DNA of 64,000 nt from Nocardia amikacinitolerans NBRC 108937. GTDB taxonomy: Bacteria > Actinomycetota > Actinomycetes > Mycobacteriales > Mycobacteriaceae. The notes below the pieces were generated by a model. The model was not told where the DNA came from. It worked only from the letters and a program-made list of their open reading frames with translations, and ran no database searches. The translations under genes were made by a program, and so were the position numbers. The DNA is taken from contig NZ_BDAU01000014.1 of NCBI RefSeq assembly GCF_001612615.1, forward strand, positions 1 to 64,000, read 5' to 3'. Of the stretch, positions 30,274 through 40,237 are shown piece by piece (position 1 is the stretch's first letter; each line of letters opens with the position of its first letter).

Positions 30274-31932
30274 ATGCGAACGTCCCTCGGCATCTCCGCC
30301 GGGAACGAGGTCGTGTGCTCGGCGCTGGTCGCCACGGCGTCGAACGGCGCCCAAAGTTTCGACTACCGAGTCGTTTCCGCCGACGCGGCCCATTCCGATC
30401 TCGGTGATCTCGTCGCGTCCTCGATCGACCTGATGACCACCCAGTTGCCGACTCAGCAAGTGCCGCACGACATCGCGTGGCCCACGCAGCCGGTCGGCGT
30501 CCGCCTCGCCGGCGCGACGGGTATGGAAGCGGCGGCGGGCAAACCGCCGACCAGCGTCGCCGTCGCCTACCGCGGCAAGGAACAAGAGCAGGTAATCCGT
30601 TCGGCCACCGGCAAACAGCGCGAGCTGAAGCTGGTGCCGGAAGGCACCGCCGCGCTGACCTTCCTGCGCCACACCGGTCTGGTGGACCGCTACGAGACGG
30701 TGGCCATCGTCGACCTCGGCGCGACCGGTCTGAGCGTCACCGTCGCCGACCAGGCCGACGGCAACATCCTTCGCTCCGAACGCATTCACGCGATCAGCGG
30801 CAACGCGATCGACGACCTGATCTACCACCACCTGCTCGACGTGCACTACGCCCGGCGCGGCACCAGGCCGAACCGCGGCATGCTGACCAACCGCGGACGC
30901 GCCGCGAAGGAACATCTTTCGGTGGCGCCCGCCGTCACCATCGACCACGTCGCCGGCCGCCCGCTCAAGCTCACAAGGGCCGATTTCGAGGAGCTGATCG
31001 GAGATCTGCTGCGCGACATCGCCCTGTTCACCGCGGCGGTGTTCGCGCGAGCGCCGAAGGAACCGCAGGCGGTGGCGGTGATCGGCGGCGGCGCCAACAT
31101 TCCCGCGGTCCTGCAGACCCTCGAACGCGAGCTGGATGTGCCGGTGCTCACCGTCGACGATCCGGAGGCGGTGATCGCCAAGGGCGCCGCGCTGGTGGCC
31201 GATGCCGCACAGCCTTCCGGCTTCCCGGTGGCCGCGCTCGGCGGCGACGCGCCAGCGGGCACCTTCACCAAGGTCGTCGGCACGCTCGCCGGAGCCATCG
31301 TGGTGGTCGGCCTCGTAATCGGCTACGGCTTCAAGACCTTCGCGCCGACCTCGGACGAGGAGGTCTCGCCCGCGGGCACGACGAGCAGCGCCCTGGTGCC
31401 CACCGCGCCCGTCACGGTGGCGCCGCAGACCGGCGTCGGAACCGACACCTCCGGCGGTCGCGAGACGGTCAACCGGACGACCGGCGTGACGCCGTCGGTC
31501 ACCGAGGACGCCGGTCCGTCGTCGACCCGCCCCGGTGCCGTGTCCACGCCGTCGCCGACGCCAACGCCGACGGCGGCGCCGATCCCGTCGGTCCAGCCGA
31601 CGCTGCGCCCCGACCCGAACCTGCCGCCCATCCCGTTCCCGGAACTGCTGGGCCCGCTGCTGAATCCGCCCGGCGGTTCCTCTGCGCCCTCGCAGCAGAA
31701 CCGCGAGGAATACGGGCCGTCGACCAGCCCGCCGCCGCCCGCTGGTGCCCCGCCGCAGTCACCCGCGCAGACCCGAATCCCCTTCCCACCGCCTCCGGCG
31801 AGCGCCCCGCCCCAGACGCCCGCCCAGACCCGTATCCCGTATCCGATGCCCCGCTCCAATTCCGGCTCCGCGCGGCAGGGCACGGTGCACGCACTACCGC
31901 TCCTCGAGCTCAAGTTCGCTCCGCACGACTGA
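30274..31932 (+). CDS. Membrane-anchored Hsp70-like (actin-fold) protein
   Basis: A 552-residue protein. The N-terminal part resembles an Hsp70-type ATPase: LGISAGNEVVCSALV (phosphate-1-like), VAIVDLGATGLSVTVAD (phosphate-2) and VIGGGANIPAVLQTLERELDVPV followed by DPEAVIAKGAALVA (adenosine region). There is no substrate-binding domain. Instead a transmembrane helix (about 335-355, GTLAGAIVVVGLVIGYGF) leads to a long Pro/Thr/Ser-rich tail with two repeats of a PPQSPAQTRIPFP / PPQTPAQTRIPYP type. The ATG at 30274 has a near-perfect Shine-Dalgarno. Such proteins may couple cytoplasmic ATP binding to the envelope; the role is unknown. It is divergent from groES. Confidence 0.82.
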   Translation: MRTSLGISAGNEVVCSALVATASNGAQSFDYRVVSADAAHSDLGDLVASSIDLMTTQLPTQQVPHDIAWPTQPVGVRLAGATGMEAAAGKPPTSVAVAYRGKEQEQVIRSATGKQRELKLVPEGTAALTFLRHTGLVDRYETVAIVDLGATGLSVTVADQADGNILRSERIHAISGNAIDDLIYHHLLDVHYARRGTRPNRGMLTNRGRAAKEHLSVAPAVTIDHVAGRPLKLTRADFEELIGDLLRDIALFTAAVFARAPKEPQAVAVIGGGANIPAVLQTLERELDVPVLTVDDPEAVIAKGAALVADAAQPSGFPVAALGGDAPAGTFTKVVGTLAGAIVVVGLVIGYGFKTFAPTSDEEVSPAGTTSSALVPTAPVTVAPQTGVGTDTSGGRETVNRTTGVTPSVTEDAGPSSTRPGAVSTPSPTPTPTAAPIPSVQPTLRPDPNLPPIPFPELLGPLLNPPGGSSAPSQQNREEYGPSTSPPPPAGAPPQSPAQTRIPFPPPPASAPPQTPAQTRIPYPMPRSNSGSARQGTVHALPLLELKFAPHD

Positions 31933-32335
31933 TCCGGGTAGGACATCAGAATGAATCGCTCCGGCAAGGACTGGGGCCGAGCGATTCACATCGGCCATAG
32001 GACCGACTCGCGCTGACAGGCAGCTGATTCCGAGCCGAGCGACTCACTGCCGACGGACCGAACCCACCGAACGAATTGTCCTGGCGCGAATGGATGTCCA
32101 GGGCAAACGATTCGAACCGGTCCGCGGGTACACCGCTCGGCAGGCGCGCACAGCTGGTCAGCGCGGCTCGCTTCCGACCGAATGGACGCCCAGACAAGCG
32201 ATTCGAGCGAACGCGCAGGCACAGCGCTCGCAGCGGCTCGGTCGGAAGGCGACGGCGCACTCGGCGCGGGTGCTCGGGCGGGCGCCGACCTCGGCGCGGG
32301 CGTGGATGACGCGACCGAGGCGGGCGCGACCGCCC
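31933..32335. other. Repeat-containing intergenic region
   Basis: A 403-bp convergent gap with dispersed imperfect repeats. CGAGCGA(T/C)TCAC occurs at about 31979 and 32036. A longer block, CGAATGGA(T/C)G(T/C)CCAG followed by AA(A/G)CGATTCGA, occurs at about 32087 and 32179. No terminator or gene was identified. Confidence 0.5.
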
Positions 32336-33379
32336 TCAGGCGATCTGGCTTACCGAGACCGGCAGGCCCGGGTCGGTGGCGACCGTGAGCGGCGAGGGTT
32401 TCGCCCCACCCGCGATGACGTGCGCGCCGAGTGCGGCGATCATCACACCGTTGTCGGTGCACAGCCGCGGTTTCGGCACCCGCAGCGTCAGACCCGCCGC
32501 GGCGCAGCGCTCTTCGGCCAGCGAGCGGATTCGCGAGTTGGCGGTGGCGCCGCCGCCGAGCACCAGGGTGCCGACACCGACGTCCTCGGCCGCGCGAATG
32601 GCCTTCATGGTCAGCACGTCGGCGACCGCCTCCTGGAAGGACGCGGCGACATCGGGAATCGGCAAGTCCTCGGTCGCGACGCCGGCGCGCTGCGCGGACT
32701 CCACGTGGCGGGCGACAGCGGTCTTGAGGCCGGAGAAGGAGAAGTCGTAGCGCGGGTCGCGCGGCCCGGTCATGCCGCGCGGGAACGCGATCGCCTTCGG
32801 GTCGCCGCTCGCCGCGGCCGCGTCCAACGCGGGCCCACCGGGGAAGCCGAGACCGAGCAGGCGGGCCACCTTGTCGAAGGCCTCTCCCGCCGCGTCGTCG
32901 ACCGTGCTGCCGAGTTCGACGATCGGCTCGGCCAGGTCGGTGACGTGCAGCAGGTGGGTGTGTCCGCCGGACACCAGCAGCGCGACGCAAGGCGGCATCG
33001 GCCCGTGCTCCAGTGTGTCCACCGCGACATGACCGCCGAGGTGATTCAGCGCGTAGAACGGCACATCCCAGGCCGCCGCATAGGCTTTCGCGGCCGCGAC
33101 ACCGACCAGCAGCGCGCCGGCCAGCCCGGGTCCGATGGTGACCGCGATCGCGTCGGGCTTGGCGATACCCGCCGCGGAAAGCGCCCGGCGCATGGCGGGC
33201 ACGATCGCCTCGAGGTGCGCGCGGGAGGCGATCTCCGGCACCACGCCGCCGAAACGCGCGTGCTGGTCGACGCTGGAGGCGACCTCGTCGGCGAGCAGCT
33301 CACAGCTGCCGTCGGGGTGGCGGCGGACGATGCCGACTCCCGTTTCGTCGCAGGAGGACTCGATGCCCATGACGATCAC
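32336..33379 (-). CDS. tsaD: tRNA t6A transferase TsaD
   Basis: A 347-residue ASKHA-fold enzyme that transfers threonylcarbamoyl to A37 of ANN-decoding tRNAs. The start [18 protein letters not shown] and the metal-binding pair His113/His117 in NHLGGH are characteristic. So are SGGHTHLL, the loop [18 protein letters not shown] and the C-terminal [13 protein letters not shown]. The GTG start overlaps the rimI stop by 4 bp (GTGA), so translation is coupled. It works with TsaB and TsaE, whose genes precede it on the same strand. Confidence 0.97.
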   Translation of the reverse strand: MIVMGIESSCDETGVGIVRRHPDGSCELLADEVASSVDQHARFGGVVPEIASRAHLEAIVPAMRRALSAAGIAKPDAIAVTIGPGLAGALLVGVAAAKAYAAAWDVPFYALNHLGGHVAVDTLEHGPMPPCVALLVSGGHTHLLHVTDLAEPIVELGSTVDDAAGEAFDKVARLLGLGFPGGPALDAAAASGDPKAIAFPRGMTGPRDPRYDFSFSGLKTAVARHVESAQRAGVATEDLPIPDVAASFQEAVADVLTMKAIRAAEDVGVGTLVLGGGATANSRIRSLAEERCAAAGLTLRVPKPRLCTDNGVMIAALGAHVIAGGAKPSPLTVATDPGLPVSVSQIA

Positions 33380-33894
33380 GACAACACCTCGTCGGGAAGC
33401 GGGAGCGCGGTCAGTTCCGGCCTGCGCATGGTGTAGGCGTCGGCGCCGCTGGGGTGGTAGTAGTTCTTGCGCAGGCCGATGATGTGGAAGCCGTGCTTGG
33501 CGTAGAGCGCGATGGCCGGCGCGTTGTCGGTGCGCACCTCGAGGAAGACCGGTCCGCCGCGCTTGCCCGCCTCCGCGAGCAGCGCCTCCAGCAGCAGCGT
33601 GCCGATGCCGGCCCGGTGATAGTTCGGGTCGACGCCGATGGTGTGCACTTCGGCCTCGGGGTGTTCGGCATCACCGAGCAGCGCCACGCCCGCGTAGCCG
33701 ACCATCCGGCCGTCCTCGGCGCGGGCGGTGATGTAGCGGTTGTGCGACCCGGCCAGTTCCGAGCGGAAGGCGACCGCGTGCCACGGATCGTCCTCCGGGA
33801 ACAGCAGCTGCTCGAGTTCGACACAGCGCTCGATGTCGTCCGCGTTCATCGGCTCGATGTGGAAGGTGTGGGCGCGTACGTCGTCGTCCACCAT
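33376..33894 (-). CDS. rimI: Ribosomal-protein-type N-acetyltransferase RimI
   Basis: A 172-residue GNAT acetyltransferase. The acetyl-CoA loop [19 protein letters not shown] (R-x-x-G-x-G) and the end [31 protein letters not shown] are typical of RimI, which acetylates the N-terminus of ribosomal protein S18 and, in actinobacteria, probably other proteins. The ATG at 33894 shares one base with the tsaB stop (TGATG); a GTG one codon upstream is also possible. The stop overlaps tsaD. This rimI-between-tsaB-and-tsaD order is the same as in mycobacteria. Confidence 0.93.
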   Translation of the reverse strand: MVDDDVRAHTFHIEPMNADDIERCVELEQLLFPEDDPWHAVAFRSELAGSHNRYITARAEDGRMVGYAGVALLGDAEHPEAEVHTIGVDPNYHRAGIGTLLLEALLAEAGKRGGPVFLEVRTDNAPAIALYAKHGFHIIGLRKNYYHPSGADAYTMRRPELTALPLPDEVLS

Positions 33895-34595
33895 CACGCT
33901 CCCGTCCGATCGAGGGTGCGGTACGCGTTCTCGACCGCGTCCGGCCTGCGCAGGTAGAGCGGCACCAGCGGCACCGGCACGGCGCGCGCGAGCAGTTCGG
34001 CGGCGGCGACGCGCACCAGGCCCGCGGGTGAGGGCGTCTCCACCGGAAGCACCGGCAGGTCGAACAGATCGACGTGCGAGGCGGAGCCCGCGATCGCCGC
34101 TGCACAGCCGTGGTCGAGCGCGACGGGCTTGACCACATCCGGTCCCGCGACCCGGACGCCGGCGCGGTAGCGGGCCCAGTACACCTCGCGCCTGCGCGCG
34201 TCGGTCACCACGAGCAGCTCGCCGTCGGCAGCGAAGTCGCCCTGGGCGAACGCGTCCGAGGCGATCGCGTCCAGACTGCACACGCCGTACACCGGGATGC
34301 CGAGCGCGTCACCGAAGGCGGCCGCGGTCGCCATGCCGACCCGTAAGCCGGTGAACGGTCCGGGTCCGATACCGGCGACGACCGCGGCGATATCGGTCCT
34401 GGAACGGCCTGCCTCGGAGAGGCATTCGAGGATCTGCGGGGTCAGCACCTCGGCGTGGGCGCGGGCATCGACCCGGACCCGCGAGGCGACGGTGCGCAGC
34501 TCGGCCGCGGTGACCGCATCGGACGCGGCCTGCTCCAGTTCCACCAATCCCGCTGTAACGGCGGGTGTCGCGGTGTCGACAGCTAGTACAAGCAT
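33894..34595 (-). CDS. tsaB: t6A biosynthesis protein TsaB
   Basis: A 233-residue ASKHA-fold pseudoenzyme that scaffolds TsaD and TsaE in t6A synthesis. It begins MLVLAVDTATPAVTAGLVE and continues with the family block GIGPGPFTGLRVGMATAAAFGDALGIPVYGVCSLDAIA. VVTDARRREVYWARY also fits. The ATG at 34595 matches the conserved N-terminus; the frame is open further upstream through non-conserved sequence. It lies 101 bp after tsaE, with an unremarkable spacer. Confidence 0.94.
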   Translation of the reverse strand: MLVLAVDTATPAVTAGLVELEQAASDAVTAAELRTVASRVRVDARAHAEVLTPQILECLSEAGRSRTDIAAVVAGIGPGPFTGLRVGMATAAAFGDALGIPVYGVCSLDAIASDAFAQGDFAADGELLVVTDARRREVYWARYRAGVRVAGPDVVKPVALDHGCAAAIAGSASHVDLFDLPVLPVETPSPAGLVRVAAAELLARAVPVPLVPLYLRRPDAVENAYRTLDRTGA

Positions 34596-34696
34596 GATTG
34601 GCCCAACGATACCGGGTGGTACCTCGCCGCGGCGCGGAGCTACCGAGTAGCTAAATCCGCAGGCCGATCCGGCGGCCGCACCACTGTGACCTGCGT

Positions 34697-35146
34697 CTAC
34701 TCGACCCACTCCCAGACCGCGGTTCGCACATCGGATTCCGGTTCTCTGGTCAGCAGGACGCGCAGATGCCGCTCGGCGAGGTGCTCGACGACCCCGAGTC
34801 CCCACTCCACGACGACCACCGCCTCGTGCAGGTCGGTGTCGAGGTCCAGCGCGTCGAGTTCGTCGAGATCGCCGCCGAGTCGATAGGCGTCCACGTGCAC
34901 CATCGGCACCGGCGCCGCGCCTTCGCGCCTGCCCGCCCGGTGCTGCCTTGCGATGATGAACGTGGGCGAGCTCACTCGGCCCTGCACGCCGAGGCCCTCG
35001 GCGATGCCGCGCGTCAAAGCGGTCTTGCCCGCGCCGAGCGGACCGTCGAGCACCACGAGATCGCCCGCGCCGAGTTCGGCGGCCAGCTCGCGGCCGAGCG
35101 CCTCGGTGTCTTCCACGGTCGGCAGCGTTCGCCGTTGCTGCGTCAC
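34697..35146 (-). CDS. tsaE: t6A biosynthesis ATPase TsaE
   Basis: A 149-residue P-loop ATPase. Walker A is GPLGAGKTALTRG, with Lys41. It is followed by VSSPTFIIARQH and VHVDAYRLGGDLDELDALDLD, then the Walker-B-like AVVVVEWGLGVVEHLAE, all typical of TsaE. It supports the TsaBD complex between catalytic cycles. The GTG at 35146 has a strong Shine-Dalgarno (AAGGAGG). The operon order tsaE, tsaB, rimI, tsaD on the minus strand is the standard actinobacterial arrangement. Confidence 0.94.
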   Translation of the reverse strand: MTQQRRTLPTVEDTEALGRELAAELGAGDLVVLDGPLGAGKTALTRGIAEGLGVQGRVSSPTFIIARQHRAGRREGAAPVPMVHVDAYRLGGDLDELDALDLDTDLHEAVVVVEWGLGVVEHLAERHLRVLLTREPESDVRTAVWEWVE

Positions 35147-35335
35147 CGCCGACCTCCTTCGCACCCTGCCGCTGATCGGGGTCGAGCGTACCGGCGCGGT
35201 CGAGGTCGGCCGCGAGCAGCTTCGCGATCGGCGCCCACTACGCTGGGGCCACGTCGGCGTCATTGGCGCGAAAGAACTCCGGCGCGACCGCCGCTCCCCG
35301 ACGACGCCGCGTCCGCCGCCTGGGCGCGGGCAGCT

Positions 35336-36448
35336 TCACCCCGCCGACGCCTCGTCGCCCTCCTCCGCACGGAAGAACCCGGCGCGCACCAGCAGCCGGT
35401 GCAGCGCGTCGTTGACGATGTCGGGGAATTGCAGGTGCGGCATGTGGGCGGCCTCGGTGAGGCGGATCAGTTCGCTGTTCGGCAGTTCGCGGGCGAGTGC
35501 GCGCGAGTTGCGGAACGGGATCACCAGGTCGTGCACGCCGCCGAGCACGAGAACGGGAAGTCCGGCAAGCGTGGGCAGGGCGGCCGACTCGTCGTGCAGT
35601 TCAATCGCTTTCAGGAATTTGACGATCGTCTCGACGGGGGTGTCGTCGATCATCAGCGTGGTGAATCTGGACAGCGTCGGGCTGACCGGCCCGTAGAACG
35701 AACTCACATGCAGGATCGGCGTGATCAGATGCCGCACCGTCGACCTACCGGCCTGCACCAGCGCGGGCGCGGTGTGCACGGCGAGCCGGAAGCCATCGAT
35801 CGCCGGATTGCGCAGCAGCTGGGTGATGCCCGCCGCGGTGACCTCGGCCGCGGCCGTGGAGAGCAGTGCGATCGCGATCACCCGGCGCGCGAACAGCTCG
35901 GGGAACTGGGCCGCCGCCGCGAGCACGGCCATGCCGCCGAGCGAATGCCCGACGAGCGCGACCGGTCCGGTGGGAGCGGTCGCCTCGATGACCGCGGCGA
36001 CGTCGCGACCGAGCTGAGCCACGGTGCAACTCGCGGTGGTCGGCGTGCCGGAGCGTCCGTGCCCACGCAGGTCGAAGAACACGAGCCGAACCGCTGCGCC
36101 CCAGCGCTTTTCCAGGTCACGACGCTGGAAGTGGAAGGACTCCATGCTGTTGCAGAAGCCGTGCACGAAGACGACGGTCAGTGGCGCGTCGACCGGACCG
36201 CACTCGCGGGTGGCGAGCCGGACGCCGTCTTCGGTGACGACCGCGCCCGCACGGTCCTCGGCCATGAGCGCGAAGTTCTCGTCGCGGTATTCGTCGCGGC
36301 GCGCGGGCCAGAGCACCCTGGCGCCCGCCCTGCGCAGCGCGTGCGCACCGGCGAGCGCGCCGACCATGCTCGCTGTCGCCATTCCGCCGCGCCAGATGTT
36401 CGTGTGATTGTTGTTGCCCCGCAGTATTTTCGGTTGTCGCGCTCGCAT
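35336..36448 (-). CDS. Alpha/beta hydrolase, probable lipase/esterase type
   Basis: About 370 residues. The N-terminus has a short basic region and a hydrophobic stretch (MATASMVGALAGAHALRRAG), perhaps a membrane association helix. The hydrolase core has HG in VVFVHGFCNSMESFHFQ, RLVFFDLRGHGRSG, the nucleophile elbow GHSLGG and a C-terminal region LTEAAHMPHLQFPDIVNDAL that carries the catalytic His. All triad parts are visible, unlike the two degenerate hydrolases of this window. The ATG at 36448 has a GAGGGG ribosome-binding site. It lies between tsaE and alr on the same strand, as hydrolase genes do near alr in mycobacteria. Substrate unknown. Confidence 0.88.
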   Translation of the reverse strand: MRARQPKILRGNNNHTNIWRGGMATASMVGALAGAHALRRAGARVLWPARRDEYRDENFALMAEDRAGAVVTEDGVRLATRECGPVDAPLTVVFVHGFCNSMESFHFQRRDLEKRWGAAVRLVFFDLRGHGRSGTPTTASCTVAQLGRDVAAVIEATAPTGPVALVGHSLGGMAVLAAAAQFPELFARRVIAIALLSTAAAEVTAAGITQLLRNPAIDGFRLAVHTAPALVQAGRSTVRHLITPILHVSSFYGPVSPTLSRFTTLMIDDTPVETIVKFLKAIELHDESAALPTLAGLPVLVLGGVHDLVIPFRNSRALARELPNSELIRLTEAAHMPHLQFPDIVNDALHRLLVRAGFFRAEEGDEASAG

Positions 36449-36502
36449 CGAGAACCCCTCATCTGTCGGCGGAACGCACGCCGACGAGTCCAGCACACGA
36501 CA

Positions 36503-37651
36503 TCAGCGCGGGCAAGCTCCGACGTGTCGCCGCGCGACCCGTCCGCGCGGCGAGCAGACGACTTCGTAGTGGATCGTGCCGAGCGCGTCGGCCCAATCCT
36601 GGGCGATGGGCTGGTCCGGGCCCGCGCCGAACATGATCGCGGTGTCGCCCTCCGACACGCCCGCGGCGTTGTCGCCCAGGTCGACGACGAACTGATCCAT
36701 GCACACGCGCCCGACGTTGGGGCGGCGCGCGCCGCCGAGCCACACGTCGAAGCGGCCGCTCAGCGGACGGAACACGCCGTCGGCGTATCCGGCGGGGATG
36801 AGGGCGACGGTGGTGTCGTGCGGCGCGATCCACTGGTGTCCGTACGAGACGCCCTCGCCCGCGGCCACCCGTTTCACCAGGGCGACCGGAGCCTGGAACG
36901 TCATCGCGGGGCGCAGGCCGAAATCGCCCATCTCCGGAACCGGACTCAGGCCGTACACCGCGATGCCGGGGCGCACCATGTCGAAGGCCAGGTCGGGGCG
37001 GGTGACCGCGGCGGCGGAGTTGGCCAAGTGCGCGACCTCGGGCGGCAGGCCGTGTCGCTCGGCAGCGGCGATGGCCTCGATGAACCGGTCGCGCTGCACG
37101 TCGAGGAACGGGTGGTCGGGCTCGTCGGCGTGCGCCAGGTGCGAGAAGATCGCGCGGAAGCGCACAACACCCTCCGCGACCAGGTCCCGCAGGGCAGCGA
37201 GCACCTTCGGGTATTCGTCCGGGGCGATGCCGTTGCGGTTCAACCCGGTGTCGACCTTGAGGGTTACCGTCGCGGTCTGGCCGACCCGCCGCGCCGCCGC
37301 CTCTACCGAATGCAGATTCGCGAGCGAGGAGACGCCGATCTCGATGTCGGCGGCGATCGCCGCCGCGTAGTCGGAGCCGGCGTTGTGGAGCCAGCACAGA
37401 ATCGGCGCGTCGATCCCGGCCGCACGCAACTCCAGCGCCTCCGGGATCGTGGTCGTCCCGAGTTCCCGAGCCCCCGCCGCCAACGCGGCCCGCGCGACCT
37501 CCACCGCGCCGTGGTTGTAGCCGTCGGCCTTCACCACCACCATCACCGCCGCGCTCCCCGCATACTCCCGCAGGACCCGCACATTGTGGGCAATGGCATC
37601 GAGGTCGACGACTGTCTCCACTTGCGCACTCACAAGAGCCGATCCTGCCAT
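36503..37651 (-). CDS. alr: Alanine racemase
   Basis: A 382-residue PLP enzyme that makes D-alanine for peptidoglycan. PLP binds Lys41 in [20 protein letters not shown], and the second catalytic base is the Tyr in GVSYGHQW. Further blocks are [21 protein letters not shown] and [15 protein letters not shown]. The ATG at 37651 begins [24 protein letters not shown]; a GTG six codons on also has a plausible site. It lies upstream of the hydrolase on the same strand, 54 bp away. Confidence 0.95.
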   Translation of the reverse strand: MAGSALVSAQVETVVDLDAIAHNVRVLREYAGSAAVMVVVKADGYNHGAVEVARAALAAGARELGTTTIPEALELRAAGIDAPILCWLHNAGSDYAAAIAADIEIGVSSLANLHSVEAAARRVGQTATVTLKVDTGLNRNGIAPDEYPKVLAALRDLVAEGVVRFRAIFSHLAHADEPDHPFLDVQRDRFIEAIAAAERHGLPPEVAHLANSAAAVTRPDLAFDMVRPGIAVYGLSPVPEMGDFGLRPAMTFQAPVALVKRVAAGEGVSYGHQWIAPHDTTVALIPAGYADGVFRPLSGRFDVWLGGARRPNVGRVCMDQFVVDLGDNAAGVSEGDTAIMFGAGPDQPIAQDWADALGTIHYEVVCSPRGRVARRHVGACPR

Positions 37652-38161
37652 TCCGAGGACGGGCGCTGTCAGGGAGTACCGATTCCGCAGGTCATCGGGG
37701 TATACCGCCGGGCGACCGGCGAGAACCGGACGTGGGTTCGGCGAGCGTCGGGGCGGGGTGGATGTGGTTCTGGAAGTGAAACGATGACGTCCATCGGGGT
37801 GTGGTTGGCCCTTGTCAACCCGGCTAACACGCCCAGCCACTCCCCGGCAATCGCCGATCGGTTCCGAGTTCCTGTGAACCGGAGAATTCGGCCCCGCCCG
37901 CCCAGGTACTCCTCGAAGAGTGCTGGGCACGATGGGTGCCGTACCCGGGTCGCCTCCCGCAGTCAGGTGGTTCGACGCGAGGGCCGGTTCACGGGCTGGG
38001 AGTTGCGTCCAGGCACGTCCAACACGCAGCCTGCGTCACCACCCAAGGCACACCAGCTAACCGAGCTCACTCGCCAGCGAAGCGGCGCTGCCGAAAACCC
38101 GCGGCAGCGGCGGGGCGGCGCTGCCCGACCGGGAACGGCGGCAGGTGCCGCCAGAAACAAC
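37652..38161. other. Intergenic region between nnr and alr
   Basis: About 510 bp between two genes on the same strand. Only low-quality open frames are present, and no terminator, riboswitch or repeat was recognised. alr probably has its own promoter here. Confidence 0.5.
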
Positions 38162-39601
38162 TCAGGCGCTCAACGAACGCAGGGTGCGAATGGCGGCGCG
38201 AAGGTGGGCGAGGAGCGGGCTCGCCGAGGTCGGGGCGGCGGTGGGATGGTTCTCGTGAGCGGCCAGGTTGGCGGCCAAAGCGTGGGCGCGAGCGGCGGCA
38301 GCGGCGGACCAGGCGGGGTCGCGACCCGCGGCGAGCAGCGCGCCGATGACGCCGGAGAGGACGTCGCCCGCGCCCGCGGTGGCGGCCCAGGAACCACCCG
38401 CCTCGTTGACGAGCACCGGGCTGCCCGGCGCGGCAACCAGGGTGGCTCGGCCCTTGAGGAGCACGGTCACCTGCCATTTCTCGGCGAGATCGCGCACCGC
38501 GCCGACCCGATCCGCGCCCACCTCCTGCCCGGTCAGCCGGGCGAATTCCCCGGCGTGCGGCGTCAGCACCGTCGGGGCGGTCCTGCCGCGCACGAGGTCT
38601 GGTGCGGCGGCGAGCAGGGTCAGTCCGTCGGCGTCCACCACCGTCGGCAGGTCGGTGGCGAGGATCTGCTCGAGCCGTGCGCGGGCGTCCGCATCCGTGC
38701 CCGCGCCCGGTCCGAACACCCAGGACTGCACCCGGCCGGTCTCGGAAACATTCTGCGCCGCAATAACTTCCGGGAAATGTGCGAGCACTTGCGACGCGCC
38801 GGTACCCGCGTAGCGCACCATGCCCGAGGTGGCCGCCACCGCACCGCCCGTGCACAACACGGCCGCACCGGGATAGGTCGCGCTGCCCGCACAGATACCG
38901 GTGACGCCCTGGGTGTACTTGTCGTCGGTCGCACCCGGCACCGGCCACCGCGCACCGATCTCGGCAGGCTCGAGCGCGGCGAGTTCAGGTTCGGGGAGCT
39001 CTAAACCGATGGGCACCAACTCGATTCGCCCGCACCACGCCGCGGCCAACGCGTGCACCGGCTTGTACGCACCGAACGCGACCGTCACCGCCGCCCGCAC
39101 CGCGGGGCCCGACACCGCCCCGGTATCCGGATCGACGCCGCTCGGCAGGTCCGCCGCCACGATCGGCACACGCACCCCCGCAACGAGTTCCGCGGCACGC
39201 GGCCGCAGCGGACCGCGTCCGGAGATACCGACGATGCCGTCGATCACCAGATCGGGCGCGCCGACCTCCTCACGAACCCGCCCACCCGACGCACGAAGCG
39301 CGGCAAGACCTTTCGCGTGCGCCCGCGCCGGATCGAGCAGCACCGCCGTCACTTCGACGCCTCGTCGGCGCAATTTCGCGCCCGCCCACAGGGCATCGCC
39401 GCCGTTGTCGCCGGAACCGACCAGCAGCGTCACCGCCCGGCCCGCGATGCCGCCGGTTCGCGCGCGCAGCTCGCCCGCGACGATCGTCGCGAGGCCGTGC
39501 GCCGCCCGCTGCATGGGCATCCCCTCGGGCACCCTGGTGAACAGTTCGGCCTCGGCCGCGCGCACTTCGTCGGCGGTGAAATAGCCGCGTTGAACGGACA
39601 T
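38162..39601 (-). CDS. nnr: Bifunctional NAD(P)HX epimerase/dehydratase
   Basis: A 479-residue two-domain repair enzyme for hydrated NADH/NADPH. The N-terminal YjeF-type epimerase domain has the motif LLVGSGDNGGDALWAG and an Asp in VIDGIVGISGRGPLR. The C-terminal ribokinase-like dehydratase has GVTGICAGSATYPGAAVLC, VLTPHAGEFARLTG and the ATP-site block GSWAATAGAGDVLSGVIGALL. The ATG at 39601 (MSVQRGYFTADEVRAAE) matches the family N-terminus. It lies upstream of alr, an order found in other actinobacteria. Confidence 0.94.
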   Translation of the reverse strand: MSVQRGYFTADEVRAAEAELFTRVPEGMPMQRAAHGLATIVAGELRARTGGIAGRAVTLLVGSGDNGGDALWAGAKLRRRGVEVTAVLLDPARAHAKGLAALRASGGRVREEVGAPDLVIDGIVGISGRGPLRPRAAELVAGVRVPIVAADLPSGVDPDTGAVSGPAVRAAVTVAFGAYKPVHALAAAWCGRIELVPIGLELPEPELAALEPAEIGARWPVPGATDDKYTQGVTGICAGSATYPGAAVLCTGGAVAATSGMVRYAGTGASQVLAHFPEVIAAQNVSETGRVQSWVFGPGAGTDADARARLEQILATDLPTVVDADGLTLLAAAPDLVRGRTAPTVLTPHAGEFARLTGQEVGADRVGAVRDLAEKWQVTVLLKGRATLVAAPGSPVLVNEAGGSWAATAGAGDVLSGVIGALLAAGRDPAWSAAAAARAHALAANLAAHENHPTAAPTSASPLLAHLRAAIRTLRSLSA

Positions 39602-39769
39602 CGGCGCCTCCACTGGTCGCTTCGGGCTGGCCACCCGTCCGGACACTACCTGCTCGCGCGCCGAAATCGGCCATGCCACAACCGCGGTTCCGCGCTCTCC
39701 ACGGCCCGGCTTCCCGCACCGCTCCGGTCGTGCGCACGGCTTCCCGCTGTGCCACTAAGCTCGAACATC

Positions 39770-40183
39770 ATGCCGATGGTTAGCCGCGCCAAGTCCGTTC
39801 CGATCGTCACAGCGTTCGCCGTGGCGGCGACGCTGTCACTGGTCGGCTGCGGCTCCGACGAGCCCGAACCCGAGCGGAACGCCACCGCCACGTCGACGTC
39901 CGCGACACCGACCGGCGAGCGCAAGGCCGCCAGTATCACCGTCGACGTGGACGACATGAAGTTCTCGCCCGAGAACGTCACGGTCGGCGTCGGCGACACC
40001 GTCCGGTGGAAGTTCTCCGACAAGGCGCCGCACTCGGTGCAGGGTATCGGCGACAAGGCCATGGGCATCAACAGCCCGATCTTCGACAACGGCGAGTGGA
40101 GCTACACCTTCACCCAGCCGGGCACCTACCGGTATCTGTGCACCCTGCACCCGGAGATGCGCGGCACGGTCACCGTCCAGTAG
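39770..40183 (+). CDS. Cupredoxin-domain lipoprotein
   Basis: A 137-residue exported lipoprotein. The signal peptide ends in lipobox SLVGC with Cys27 as the lipidated residue, followed by a Ser/Thr/Glu linker. The plastocyanin-like domain carries the four type-1 copper ligands His88 (APHSV), Cys124, His127 and Met130 (LCTLHPEM). It should therefore bind copper at the outer face of the membrane and act in electron transfer or copper handling. The neighbours nnr and glmS give no functional hint. The ATG at 39770 is divergent from nnr by about 170 bp. Confidence 0.93.
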   Translation: MPMVSRAKSVPIVTAFAVAATLSLVGCGSDEPEPERNATATSTSATPTGERKAASITVDVDDMKFSPENVTVGVGDTVRWKFSDKAPHSVQGIGDKAMGINSPIFDNGEWSYTFTQPGTYRYLCTLHPEMRGTVTVQ

Positions 40184-40237
40184 GTCCGGTCACACCGGCG
40201 GTTCTCCCGCACACCGCGCCGGAGGTGTTCAACAGAT

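Noticed and set aside
32090..33436. 448-codon plus-strand frame over tsaD
   Set aside because: Antisense to tsaD; composition is that of a shadow frame.
34766..39004. 1412-codon plus-strand frame over tsaE to nnr
   Set aside because: It crosses five well-supported minus-strand genes and reads as His/Arg/Asp-rich antisense translation.
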